Source of the DNA: Nematostella vectensis
Lineage: Eukaryota; Cnidaria; Anthozoa; Actiniaria; Edwardsiidae
Assembly (NCBI RefSeq): GCF_932526225.1
Contig: NC_064040.1
Span: forward strand, 3,102,181 to 3,166,180
Direction: 5' to 3'
Length of the DNA stretch: 64,000 nt
Positions 13,001 to 24,682 of the stretch are shown piece by piece. Each line of letters opens with the position of its first letter. Position 1 is the first letter of the stretch. The translations under genes were made by a program, and so were the position numbers. Under the pieces are notes generated by a model. That model ran no database searches. It was given only the letters and a program-made list of their open reading frames with translations, and was not told where the DNA came from.

Positions 13001-16000
13001 TTGATGCTGGAATCCCATACTGTATCTTTGCAGGAAACAATTTATTTCATTGAAGGTATCTTAGACAGGTAAGAATACCTGTTATCTTATTCTTGTTATA
13101 ATACAGACAATGGTTTGGAATCAAACCTCTGGACAACCTGACCTAAAGTTCTTGCCTTTGTGAATGATACAAGCAATGATTTCGAATCCCTAGACTGCTC
13201 ACTGAGCTATTTTGGGTCTCTTAGAAGGGCCCAGAGATAACATCAAGAGCATTTCATTAATTGTTTCAGAGATGAAGATTCTACAGCTCTGAGGATCCGA
13301 TGCCTAACTGAGTCCCTCCCAGAAAATAGGTACAACAACAGGCTCAAGTATAATCTATGTTTTCCCATGTTTTGTAAACATCTTTGATGTCATCAAAGAA
13401 AAAAATTATTAGGGCTAATCTCAAATGAGAAATGAAAAATGTGAACGTTTTATGACATGTTGTTTGTTCTTCCCTGAAGGCTTTTTCGATTGCTACACAA
13501 AGGAAAGTTTGATGAAGCTGAGAAGTTTGCTCGTCAGTTCAACCTTGATGAGGAGGTACAGCAAGAGTTACTAGATAGATTATCACCTCATATTTTTGTG
13601 GCAAGATTTCAAGGAAGTGTTTTGAGGTATCAGCCGATGTCAGTGCCATATACACAGATTGGTTGGAGGGGGCTGTTTTAACCCCTAGCAGAAACTACAC
13701 AACTACAGAAAAAACAGCGTTCTGTCATTTGTGTAATGTGTACATAATAATATTCTTACTGTTCTTACTAACCTTGGCCAATGGCCAATTATTATTTCAT
13801 GTTGTATAGGACTAGAATCTGATTAACTGCATGTTCTGTAGCTTGTGTTCAAAGTGAAGGCAAACTCACTATTTGACACACTGTCGAAATCAAGTGGACA
13901 AGGTGGCGAAAGCAGCTTGCTACAGCTGCAAGAATGTCTATCCAAAATAAAGGTATGCATTGTTTTTTTTAATAATAAGTAGTGTAGTTACAGTATTTTT
14001 ACGATTTATGTTTTTTGTTCAGTGATAACCATTTTTTTCTACATCATGTATGAACTTAAAAGGCAGTTCTGACCGAGTGTTGATATTTATCACATTTAGG
14101 AGGATGAGTATGTTGTCGAAAGTTGCTTGCAGGCTTTGGCACCTACCCTCGAGGACACCTTTAATATACTGAGCTATGCCAGGAAGAGGGTAGGTGTGAC
14201 CTATGCTATACTGAGCTATGCCAGGAAATGGGTGGGTGTAACTATACTACAGTATACTGAGCTATGCCAGGAAATGGGTGGGTGTGACTATACTATACTG
14301 AGCTATGCCAGGAAGTGGGTGGGTGTGACTATACTATGCTAAGCTATGCCAGGAAATGGGTGGGTGTGACTATGCTATACTGAGCTATGCCAGGAAATGG
14401 GTGGGTGTGACTATACTATACTGAGCTATGCCAGGAAGTGGGTGGGTGTGACTATACTATGCTAAGCTATGCCAGGAAGTGGGTGGGTGTGACTATGCTA
14501 TACTGAGCTATGCCAGGAAATGGGTGGGTGTGACTATACTATACTGAGCTATGCCAGGAAATGGGTGGGTGTGACTATGCTATACTGAGCTATGCCAGGA
14601 AGTGGGTGGGTGTGACGATACCATACTGAGCTATGCCAGGAAGTGGGTGGGTGTGACGATACTATACTGAGCTATGCCAGGAAGTGGGTGGGTGTGACGA
14701 TACTATACTGAGCTATGTCAGGAAGTGGGTGGGTGTGACTATACTTTACTGAGCTATGCCAGGAAATGGGTGGGTGTTACTATACTATACTGAGCTATGC
14801 CAGGAAATGGGTGGGTGTGACGATACTATACTGAACTATGCCAGGAAGTGGGTGGGTGTGACGATACTATACTGAGCTATGCCAGGAAGTGGGTGGGTGT
14901 GACTATACTATACTGAGCTATGCCAGGAAGTGGGTGGGTGTTACTATACTATACTGAGCTATGCCAGGAAGAGGGTGGGTGTGACTATGCTATACTGAGC
15001 TATGCCAGGAAATGGGTGGGTGTTACTATACTATACTGAGCTATGCCAGGAAATGGGTGGGTGTGACGATACTATACTGAACTATGCCAGGAAGTGGGTG
15101 GGTGTGACTATACTATACTGAACTATGCCAAGAAGAGGGTGTGTGTAACTAAACGATACTGAGCTATGTCATTGGGACATTAATAATATTGCTTTGCAAC
15201 TGATGTGATGCAAGGTATGCTTTACTCCGATACCATTTTTAAGCAATTCAGTAAATTTGGGTTCAAGATTTATTCTTTATTTAATTTATATTTTTTGTTT
15301 AAAGGTCTTGGAAAAGGCATCGCCAACATTGAAAAGCCTTTCCCCATCTCATTGCCTGCTAAACAAGGTAAGATACACCATGTTGTGTTGCATTTATTGC
15401 TTCAGGAATAATTAAACATATTGGAAAAAAAACTCGAACCATGAAAAGTTTCAAATGTAAAGGAAAAGCGGTGTCACTTGATATTTTTATTTTTAGATAA
15501 ACACCTCGTGAATATTATTTTTTACATGAGTGTTGATTGAGGTTTGATTTTGTGTGACAGCGCTTGGTCTGTCATAAAGAAGAAAATTTTATTTTATTTT
15601 TCCAGTGAAACCAATTTGTTTTCAAGAGGCGCTCAACGTAACACTAAAAGCCTGTGTTGACTCATTTCCCTCTTTCCACTTCTAGTTATACCATTCATTA
15701 TGAGACGATCTATGTTTATAGGCTCGCAGAACGGTCTTATCTCAGATATAATCTATCCACCCCTTTCTGCCTCACCTTTTTCTCCCTCGAAAATGACTGG
15801 CAATAACCTCGATTCACATGAAAAAGTAACTCAGATATTCTCCTGGTTTTAAAACTTTTAGTTTATTAAAATATTTGTATCATCAGCTTTCTTGTTCCTT
15901 CAGGTTCTCCAGGTACGAGATCGCCTAGCAACATTCCAGAAGGCGTACGGTGTGGCCAACTTCAGGTGTGCTTACAGTATATAAGTTTACGTTTTTTGGA

Positions 16001-19000
16001 TTTATTTGTTCAAAATGATATAAAGTCACGCCCATGCTTCGCATAAAAGACTCTACGGCTGGTCAGCATTCATTCTGAATGGTGTTTCATTCCAGAGGCT
16101 TTCGCATGTGTTTATGTTAAGTTAATCTTGTAATATATTTTTCTGATCTGTGCATGAACTTTCAATGTGCATACATCTTTTGTTGTTCTGTTCAATGGTG
16201 TTTCCATTAACAGGACATTGTGTATTGCAAGGACCGCCGAGAGGAAGGGTTATGGGTTGGGGCTTTTTTATGATCTTGGATCCCCGAGACTTTATGTTTT
16301 GTTTTATCCGTTGTCTGGTATAATTTAGCGGCCCTCGCTGGCACAGCTTTCGCAGTGCTGACCTGTTTAATGAAGTGGTAAAGTGCTTCGGTTATGGAGA
16401 GGTCCACAGCGCGGTCACCATTTGGGCAAGACACCAGGTACAGTTTGTCAGCCTCCATTTTGTCATCCACGTAATATATCAAGTGTGATGAAAGCATCCA
16501 TTTCTATCGGCTGATTTATGGGTATTTATTACGATATTTTCCACTGAATTTCGTAAATAAAGTATGAAGCTTTGTTTTAGATGGTTATTTTGAGATATCA
16601 CATATTTTTTTTTTAACTGAATGAAAACGGTATGGCCGACTAGGTCTCGTTATAGTATATACGAAGAAAGCGAAGCTAAAAAAGAGTGCTTATTCGCATG
16701 AAAAAATCAGTATGAAGGAGAAAGTAAGAGAACGGGATGGTCCCTTTTTCTTTCCACATCTCCATTTACGTTCATGTGATTTTCCCTCGCGTGTAAACTC
16801 TTAAGTCTTCGCATCAGTCTCCGTTCATTTTTTATGTTTGTTCACTTTAACTGCATGCCAAACAAAATTTTTAACATCAATTCATTTTAGGTGCGCGACG
16901 GATTAATTGCTATTAATTTGCTAATTTGCATTTATTGTAAGTTTTCTTTGATTTCGTAACAAGTCAGTTCTTATCAATTACTCAATTGGCATTTTCTCTC
17001 AGCTGGTTTTAATTGCGTGACGAACCCCTATCAATCGACCAATTGAAAAGTTCCATAAGTCCGCTTTCATAGCGTGACAAGCCCCATCGTTACCGATTGC
17101 CCTTGAATTTCAGAGTGAGTTCGAGGCGAGCATGGGCAAGCTCAACGCACTGCTCATGTCCATCCCTCAAGACCTGACGTCCTCCTTGCTGCTTCCCTGG
17201 CTGCGTGATGACCTCGTACCTTTCGTGCTACGAAGGCTGCCCAAAGGAACGGTCAGTACTGGCTTGGGGATCCAGACTCTAAAAAGGGGGAATGGAGAAC
17301 TAGGGATGTACTAGAAATTCAGTGAAAATGTTGCTGGGTAGTCACTCAATCCACCCCCTGGACCCCATGGTACATGTAGGACATGTTAATAATAGACACG
17401 TCTTCAGCTGCCCTCTGCAGAAATCTTTCTTTTGGGAGGGTGACATTTTTCTCGTCTGGATGAGAGGGGAGGTTTTGGGTGTGGCCCATACATACCTGAT
17501 ATTCTATTTCGTCTAGTAACTAGCTCTTCTTTTGAGGGGAGTCTCCTGCGCATTGTTGGCCATGGTAGTGCGTGAGATATCCACTTTTGTTTCTAAAGAT
17601 ATCATTATCATCTTGTCCTCTTTTCATCTAAAATTGTCGAATCACGGTGAAAAATCGGCCTTGTTAATGGTAAATGCCAATATTCGTTTGTCATAATTTT
17701 CTAAATTTAGTTTTGTAACTACGATGAAATTGTAAGGTTAATTAAATTGATGGTTGATTATGTTGTGAAGATGTAGCCACATCTTACCATATTGTCGCTG
17801 AAGATATTTATGTGAAGATGTGGCTTTACCCTATTGTCGCTGATGATATTTATGTGAAGACGTGGCTTTACCCTATTGTCGTTGATGATATTTATGTGAA
17901 GATGTGGCTTAACCCTATTGTCGTTGATGATATTTATGTGAAGATGTGGCTTAACCCTATTGTCGTTGATGATATTTATGTGAAGACGTGGCTTTACCCT
18001 ATTGTCGTTGATGATATTTATGTGAAGACGTGGCTTAACCCTATTGTCGTTGATGATATTTATGTGAAGATGTGGCTTAACCCTATTGTCGTTGATGATA
18101 TTTATGTGAAGACGTGGCTTCACCCTATTGTCGTTGATGATATTTATGTGAAGACGTGGCTTTACCCTATTGTTGTTGATGATATTTATGTGAAGACGTG
18201 GCTTTACCCAATTGTCGCTGTTGATATTTATGTGAAGACGTGGCTTTACCCTATTGTCGTTGATGATATTTATGTGAAGACGTGGCTTAACCCTATTGTC
18301 GTTGATGATATTTATGTGAAGACGTGGCTTAACCCTATTGTCGCTGATGATATTTATGCCCTTGTCTGGTGTGTGATTAGGATAACCTAGCGCTGTGGCT
18401 GGAACAGCGTGCGCGTAATATGGAGATCACAGAAAAGGTTGGTGACATCTTAAACGCAAAGTTTCTATTTAGTGGATCCCCGCTATAATAGCAGCTGAGA
18501 CAGCTTTCAAAGTCCAAATGACGTAAATGTTTCCCTTATAATAAGGACAAATGATTTCCACGACTCCCACCTCTAGTCGAAACAGTGTTGTTGTTTTACT
18601 ACATTTTGCATTTTCCAGAGGACGAACACTGTACATTTATGGAAAATGAGCTATCGATTTATTCTTAGTGACCACGATTATTTTCCCTCTAGCTTGATTT
18701 TCTCTCAGTTTCTCATTAGAATTTCGATAAGAGATGGTGATTAATGTTGTGATATTTACTTAACAGTAATGTGTTCAGTGCGTGGAATAATATACTGAAT
18801 GTCATTACTTGTGCTACAGTAGGTCGTAGTAAATCGCGACGCGCTGAAAGTCTTTTAATTGATCATGTAGTCTGGTTGGCCAAAAAACGCATTAGAGCTG
18901 GCGAGTATCCTTGAAGCGCCTTCTGTGATGGTCACCAAAGTTGCAGTAAAAAACGAGAAGAGCGGTAGCCCGCTAGAACAGGTAAGAAATATCGACTTCC

Positions 19001-20751
19001 CTGTTATGAAAGGTTATGAAAGGTTATGATAATTATATAGCTATCACAAAAATTTAAAAAGAGTATTAAACAGGGAGTCGATAGTTGTGGTGGGGCTAGG
19101 GGTGTAGGGGATGGTATGTGTGGCTAGGGGTGTAGGATAGAGAGGGTAGGTGAGGCTTCGGGTGTAGCATGGTAGGGATGTAGGATGGACGGGGTAGGTG
19201 TGGCTAGGGGTGTAGCATGGACGGGGTAGGTGTGGCTAGGGGTGTAGGATAGAGGGGGAGGTGTGGCTAGGGGTGTAGGATGGAGGCGGTAGATGGAGCT
19301 AGGGGTGTAGGATGGAGGGGGTAGGTGTGGCTAGGGGTGTAGGATGGAGTGGGAAGGTGTGGCTAGGGGTGTAGGATGGACGGGGTAGGTGTGGCTAGGG
19401 GTGTAGGATGGAGTGGGAAGGTGTGGCTAGGGGTGTAGGATGGACGGGGTAGGTGTGGCTAGGGGTGTAGGATGGAGGGGGAAGGTGTAGCTAGGGGTGT
19501 AGGATGGAGGTGAAAGGTGCGGCTAGAGGTGTAGGAAAGAGAGGGTAGGTGGGGCTACGGGTGTTAGATGGACGGGGTAGGTGTGGCTAGGGGTGTAGGA
19601 TAGAGAGGGTAGGTGGGGCTAAGGGTGTAGGATGGAGGGGGTAGGTGTGGCTAGGGGTGTAGGATGAAGGGGAAGGTGTGGCTAGGGGTGTAGGATGGAC
19701 GGGGTAGGTGTGGCTAGGGGTGTAGCATGGATGGGCTAGGGGTGTAGGATGGAGGGGGTAGGTGGGGCTAGGGGTGTAGGATGGATGGGCTAGGGGTGTA
19801 GGATGGAGGGGGTAGGTGGGGCTAGGGGTGTAGCATGGATGGGTTAGGGGTGTAGGATGGACAGGGATGGTGTGGCTAGGGGTGTAGCATGGATGGGTTA
19901 GGGGTGTAGGATGGAGGGGGTAGGTGGGGCTAGGGGTGAAGGATGGATGGGTTAGGGGTGTAGGATGGAGGGGGTAGGTGGGGCTAGGGGTGTAGGATGA
20001 AGGGGGTAGGTGTGGCTAGGGTGTAGGATGGATGGGTTAGAGGTGTAGGATGGATGTGGTAGGTGGGGCTAGGGGTGTAGGATGGATGGGTTAGGGGTGT
20101 AGGATGGATGTGGTAGGTGTGGCTAGGGGTGTAGGATGAATGGGTTAGGGGTGTAGGGTGGATGTGGTAGGTGGGGCTAGGGGTGTAGCATGGATGGGCT
20201 AGGAGTGTAGGATGGAGGGGGAAGGTGGGGCTAGGGGTTTAGAATGATGAATGGCAAGAGGTACCTGGCGGAGAGGGCGTGGTTTTATACCCAGCAAGTG
20301 GAGACACCAAGAGAAACCACTGGTCAAAAGAATCCGCCAGAGAGATCAGGGTGGGAGATCTTGGTTGTAGAGGATAACGAGTGCTGTGATCGTTTTCTAT
20401 GTATGTTAAGCAAGCAAGTACGACTTTTATCCCCCCCCCCTCCCGTAAAAAAAAGAAACGCGTGTTGCCAATCCTGATTTGCTGCTTGAGTATTGCAGTT
20501 CAATTTTTAAAGTTCACGTTGTCAGAAAAGTCATAGTTGGGACGTCCTACTGGATTTTTTTTTAAAATTCTATGCGCAGACTTTTTGCGCCGCTGATGAC
20601 GTCCCCCATTTCTGTAATCCAGGCTGTACCAATGCCCAGCGCTTCTTCTAACGGCATGACGCGCCTTACCTTGCTGATATGTTACCTCCGAGAAGTGCTG
20701 GACCTCCACACCAAGTACAACTGCCCCATCAGCCTCTCCGACTACTCTCAG
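6376..20751 (+). CDS. KNTC1: Kinetochore-associated protein 1 (Rod), N-terminal 714 codons
   Basis: KNTC1/Rod is the scaffold of the Rod-ZW10-Zwilch complex, which loads Spindly-dynein and MAD1-MAD2 on unattached kinetochores. Twenty-five exons are in frame: 6376-6504, 6594-6714, 7082-7142, 7219-7273, 7350-7431, 7509-7589, 7679-7713, 8261-8374, 8882-8972, 9594-9658, 9987-10102, 12531-12582, 12669-12767, 13034-13068, 13270-13329, 13480-13555, 13842-13952, 14100-14189, 15305-15367, 15904-15965, 16329-16437, 17114-17251, 18381-18437, 18871-18981, 20623-20751. The start gives MSWDSVEVGL. EVEVDVV, SGSIHFIHF, RLFRLLHKGKFDEAEKFA, LPWLRDDLVPFV, LWLEQRARNMEIT and LHTKYNCPISLSDY are typical Rod stretches. 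These cover the N-terminal beta-propeller and the first part of the alpha-solenoid. The family is about 2,200 aa long, so roughly two thirds is missing. Intron 6 starts with GC rather than GT. Confidence 0.95.
6862..7071. repeat. (TCA)n microsatellite with internal duplication
   Basis: Long TCA trinucleotide runs in KNTC1 intron 2 are interrupted by a block beginning CGTTAACATCATTATC that occurs twice (near 6960 and 7034). The tract ends just before the acceptor of exon 3. Confidence 0.95.
9472..9541 (+). repeat. Short direct duplication in KNTC1 intron 9
   Basis: A segment starting AACCTTGCAAAACTATTC occurs twice about 45 bp apart, separated by a partial third copy. It is a local tandem duplication with no apparent function. 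Confidence 0.6.
10150..10365. repeat. Degenerate G-rich repeats in KNTC1 intron 11
   Basis: Variants of GGGGGCGTTTAATAGAT recur five or six times at about 30-45 bp spacing with substantial divergence. They look like a decayed tandem repeat. Confidence 0.4.
10575..10960 (+). other. Possible solo LTR or promoter-like insert
   Basis: The stretch carries duplicated GTGTAAACTTCCGGT blocks and a TATA-box-like ACTATAAAAGGG, followed by a moderately GC-rich leader. This resembles an LTR U3-R region, but no matching second LTR or clear ends were found. It lies in KNTC1 intron 11. Confidence 0.25.
11503..12136. mobile_element. Non-autonomous DNA transposon (MITE) with long terminal inverted repeats
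   Basis: The two ends are inverted copies of about 75 bp. The left begins CCTGGGACTCTTTTTGCGC and the right, on the other strand, begins CCTGGGACACTCTTTGCGC. Both run to a GCATGCGCATG core. The 634-bp interior has no coding potential. The flanks share a 22-bp direct repeat, TGCGGACACTTGTCTCTGAC plus CT, at about 11484 and 12146. The element lies in KNTC1 intron 11. Confidence 0.8.
14163..15175 (+). repeat. 41-42 bp minisatellite seeded on the KNTC1 exon 18 donor
   Basis: About 24 copies follow the exon ending at 14189. The first unit consists of the last 24 nt of that exon (ATACTGAGCTATGCCAGGAA plus GAGG) and about 18 nt of intron starting GTAGGTGTGACC. Later units keep ATACTGAGCTATGCCAGGAA and a donor-like TGG then GTGGGT. 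The array therefore duplicates a 5' splice site and part of the coding sequence. Confidence 0.95.
17786..18356 (+). repeat. 42-bp minisatellite upstream of KNTC1 exon 23
   Basis: About 13 copies of a unit containing TATTTATGTGAAGACGTGGC and CCCTATTGTCGTTGATGA end about 25 nt before the exon 23 acceptor. Because 42 is a multiple of three, both strands stay open, but nothing suggests translation. Confidence 0.95.
19085..20243 (+). repeat. About 32-bp G-rich minisatellite in KNTC1 intron 24
   Basis: About 36 variable copies of a unit containing GTGGCTAGGGGTGTAGGATG and GAGGGGGTAG. Some units are shortened by about 14 bp. The array begins about 100 nt after the exon 24 donor. One strand is strongly G-rich with recurrent GGGG runs. 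Confidence 0.95.
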
Positions 20752-21090
20752 GTGAGTTAAATATTTACTCAGGTAAGGCAATTCTGCTGCATTAATACGC
20801 TTTGAATTTAATATTTACTAAGGTAAAGCCACCTTTTTTTTTATAGTAATACGATTTAATTAGATATCTTATCCGGTAGGGAAACTTTGTTAATACGCAA
20901 AATGATTTATATATATTTAGTTATTTTTTTATTATTTTTTATTTTAATTGAATATTTACTCAGGTAGGATAACTTTTTATATTATTTCGAGTTTCTTGGT
21001 TTTATTAAATATCTTATCCGGTAGGGGAGCATTCATATTTTAGTAATTTTAATTTGATTTTAATTGTATATTCACTAAGGTATGGCAACT
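20752..21090 (+). repeat. Decayed repeats of a donor-like motif after KNTC1 exon 25
   Basis: After the true donor (TCTCAG then GTGAGT), similar motifs recur: TTTACTCAGGTAAGG near 20766, TTTACTAAGGTAAAG near 20815, TTATCCGGTAGGG near 20870, TTTACTCAGGTAGGA near 20956, TTATCCGGTAGGG near 21010 and a final ACTAAGGTATGG near 21073. Spacing is irregular (about 50-90 bp) and the copies are diverged. Confidence 0.55.
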
Positions 21091-22365
21091 TTGATATTAT
21101 TTTAAGTTTCACGATTTTGAAAAAATATATTTCCGGGAAAAGCTTAAAGTCGCAGGGCGATGGCTATTCGCCCAGGTCTAGTTTCTAGCGGCAAGTAATG
21201 AAACACATAAAACACATTTTAATAACCAGATACTGATTCGCTGTCAACTTGGCTAAATGCGTTTCTGTTTAGCCAACTCATGTTGATTAAGTAGATTAAC
21301 CGTTTGACAAGGGAACCTCTGAAACGGGATAGTGGAGAAATAAAAAGTGGGTGTTTCGCCTCTTTTTCAAGTGGCACTCGGCACTTTACTTTTCAAGAAT
21401 AGTAAAAGTAACTAACGTTCGTCTTCTGGCCACTCTTATTTCCTTTCTTAAGGGCCTCTGTTCGCCGCAATTTTGTCATTCTACCAAAGTACCAAGTGTT
21501 AGAAGCCATCCATTGCATTGACAGGTTTGGCGAAGCTGTCGCGATCTTTTTTGTATTGAATTCAGTAAATTAGAATGAGACTTTATTTTTTAACCAAAGT
21601 ATAGCTGGCAATTGCCCCCCATGTATCCAGTTCAAATCCAGGGGTATTGGGCACCACAAACACAATTCGCAGCAAACCGTTTATTTTTCGTTATTGAAGA
21701 TACAATACTTTCCTAAGCACATTAAATAGTCAAACTGAGCTTATGGGATGTACTTAGGAGCTTAATGACCAACAAATCCGATAACATAATGATGAGATGT
21801 GTCAACTAGTTTGTGATAATACTAAAACTCAATGAATGTTGTGTAATCCACCAATGTTCACAATGTGTTTGCCTAAATTGCTGGTCCAAGCTTTTGGTCA
21901 CTGCGAGCTTTTATTGTTGTTCACACACATGCAAGTGTAAAGAGCCCTTTTTTTTCAAAATGCGTTTATTGAAACCTTATGTATGATAACCTGTTATTGT
22001 AAAAGCATCTCTAAATATCAACAAAGGTGTGGCTTACAAGGACTCTTTAAGAACTATCCAACAAACACCACTCTAAGTCTCTAAATCTAATCTCTATAGT
22101 TTTTTCTTAAATCGGCCCAGCATATGTCCTATTTCAAGACAATAGCTAGGACAAGTTGACAATAAACTATGTAGTTCAGGAATGATTAGTTTTAGTTTAG
22201 TTTTAATATACCTACTGCTACCTATTTGCTAGAGGTTCATTTTTTAAGAATAAGAACCTGTTTCAAATCTTAGGCTAAATAGGTTCTTCTTATTTAATGG
22301 GGTCTAAATTGGTATTTTTAGGCTAACGGGTTCTTAAATTATAGTTTCTTATAAGCATTTAAGTA
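21091..22365. other. Junction region with no recognisable exon
   Basis: I found neither the next KNTC1 exon (plus strand) nor the expected WSC3 second-half or PAN exon of gene III (minus strand). Near 21450-21492 the minus strand carries a small dispersed motif, GACAAAATTGCGGCGAACAG. Related forms occur near 39176 and 61312 on the plus strand. Confidence 0.5.
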
Positions 22366-24560
22366 CTGTACTTATAGGTCAGTCTCTAGTGGGTGGTACT
22401 TATGGGTCAGTCTCTAGTGGGTGGTACTTATGGGTCAGTCTAGTGAGTGGTACTTATAGGTCAGTCTAGTGGGTGGTACTTATGGGTCAGTCTCTAGTGG
22501 GTGGTACTTATGGGTCAGTCTCTAATGGGTGGTACTTATGGGTCAGTCTCTAGTGGGTGGTACTTATGGGTCAGTCTCTAGTGGGTGGTACTTATGGGTC
22601 AGTCTAGTGGGTGGTACTTATAGGTCAGTCTCTAGTGGGTGGTACTTATGGGTCAGTCTCTAGTGGGTGGTACTTATGGGTCAGTCTAGTGAGTGGTACT
22701 TATAGGTCAGTCTAGTGGGTGGTACTTATGGGTCAGTCTCTAGTGGGTGGTACTTATGGGTCAGTCTCTAATGGGTGGTACTTATGGGTCAGTCTCTAGT
22801 GGGTGGTACTTATGGGTCAGTCTCTAGTGGGTGGTACTTATAGGTCAGTCTCTAGTGGGTGGTACTTATGGGTCAGTCTAGTGGGTGGTACTTATAGGTC
22901 AGTCTCTAGTGGGTGGTACTTATAGGCCAGTCTCTAGTGGGTGGTACTTATAGGTCAGTCCCTAGTGGGTGGTAGTTATGGGTCAGTCTCTAATGGGTGG
23001 TACTTATAGGCCAGTCTCTAGTGGGTGGTACTTATGGGTCAGTCTCTAGTGGGTGGTACTTATGGGTCAGTCTAGTGGGTGGTACTTATAGGTCAGTCTC
23101 TAGTGGGTGGTACTTATAGGTCAGTCTCTAGTGGGTGGTACTAATGGGTCAGTCTCTAGTGGGTTGTACTTATGGGTCAGTCTCTAGTGGGTGGTACTTA
23201 TGGGTTAGTTCCTAGTGGGTGGTACTTATGGGTCAGTCTAGTGGGTGGTACTTATGGGTCAGTCTCTAGTGGGTGGTACTTATGGGTCAGTCTCTAGTGG
23301 GTGGTACTTATGGGTCAGTCTCTAGTGGGTGGTACTTATAGGTCAGTCTAGTGAGTGGTACTTATAGGTCAGTCTCTAGTGGGTGGTACTTATAGGCCAG
23401 TCTCTAGTGGGTGGTACTTATAGGCCAGTCTCTAGTGGGTGGTACTTATGGGTCAGTCTCTAGTGGGTGGTACTTATAGGTCAGTCTCTAGTGGGTGGTA
23501 CTTATAGGTCAGTCTCTAGTGGGTGATACTTATGGGTCAGTCTCTAGTGGGTGGTACTTATGGGTCAGTCTCTAATGGGTGGTACTTATGGGTCAGTCTC
23601 TAGTGGGTGGTACTTATGGGTCAGTCTCTAGTGGGTGGTACTTATTGGTCAGTCTCTAGTGGGTTACTTATAGGCCAGTCTCTAGTGGGTGGTACTTATG
23701 GGTCAGTCTCTAGTGGGTGGTACTTATGGGTCAGTCTCTAGTGGGTGGTACTTATTGGTCAGTCTCTAGTGGGTGGTACTTATAGGTCAGTCTCTAGTGG
23801 GTGGTACTTATAGGTTAGTCTCTAGTGGGTGGTACTTATGGGCCAGACTCTAGTGGGTGGTACTAATGGGTCAGTCTCTAGTGGGTGGTACTTATTGGTC
23901 AGTCTCTAGTGGGTGGTGCTTATGGGTCAGTCTCTAGTGGGTGGTAGTTATGGGTCAGTCTCTAGTGGGTGGTACTTATAGGTCAGTCTAGTGGGTGGTA
24001 CTTATGGGTCAGTCTAGTGGGTGGTACTTATGGGTCAGTCTCTAGTGGGTGGTACTTATGGGTCAGTCTAGTGGGTGGTACTTATAGGTCAGTCTCTAGT
24101 GGGTGGTACTTATGGGTCAGTCTCTAGTGGGTGGTACTTATTGGTCAGTCTCTAGTGGGTGGTACTTATGGGCCAGTCTCTAGTGGGTGGTACTTATAGG
24201 TCAGTCTCTAGTGGGTGGTACTTATGGGCCAGACTCTAGTGGGTGGTACTTATGGGTCAGTCTCTAGTGGGTGGTACTTATGGGTCAGTCTAGTGGGTGG
24301 TACTTATGGGTCAGTCTAGTGGGTGGTACTTATGGGTCAGTCTCTAGTGGGTGGTACTTATGGGTCAGTCTCTAGTGGGTGATACTTATGGGTCAGTCTC
24401 TAGTGGGTGGTACTTATGGGTCAGTCTCTAGTGGGTGGTACTTATGGGTCAGTCTCTAGTGGGTGGTACTTATAGGTCAGTCTCTAGTGGGTGGTACTTA
24501 TAGGTCAGTCTCTAGTGGGTGGTACTTATGGGTCAGTCTATAGTAGGTGGTGCTATAGGT
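22366..24560 (+). repeat. 28-bp minisatellite, about 80 copies
   Basis: The unit contains GTCAGTCTCTAGTGGGTGG and TACTTATGG. A 26-bp variant lacks one CT (GTCAGTCTAGTGG). The array lies downstream of the last exon found for gene III and beyond the last exon found for KNTC1, so it occupies the unexplained junction. Confidence 0.97.
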
Positions 24561-24682
24561 CATTGGTTGTAGGTCACTTATATTGGGGGTACCTATAGGC
24601 TAATTTCTAGTGTTGAAAGCAAACTGCTAAGTTAAATAACATTTTTCAAACATAGCAAATAGTGGTCAGATACCATGCTAAC

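Noticed and set aside
13556-13681. Extension of KNTC1 exon 16 past 13555
   Set aside because: The frame stays open, but GAG then GTACAG is a usable donor, and joining to the exon at 13842 restores the family sequence (LVFKVKANS).
17758-18390. Open frame with a 14-residue repeat
   Set aside because: Produced by the 42-bp minisatellite in a KNTC1 intron.
19085-20243. Telomere-like G-rich repeat
   Set aside because: The unit is about 32 bp with GGGG runs and is not TTAGGG tandem; TTAGGGG occurs only as a variant of GCTAGGGG.
21430-21535. Possible next KNTC1 exon
   Set aside because: In the required phase it meets a stop, and the other frame does not resemble the family.
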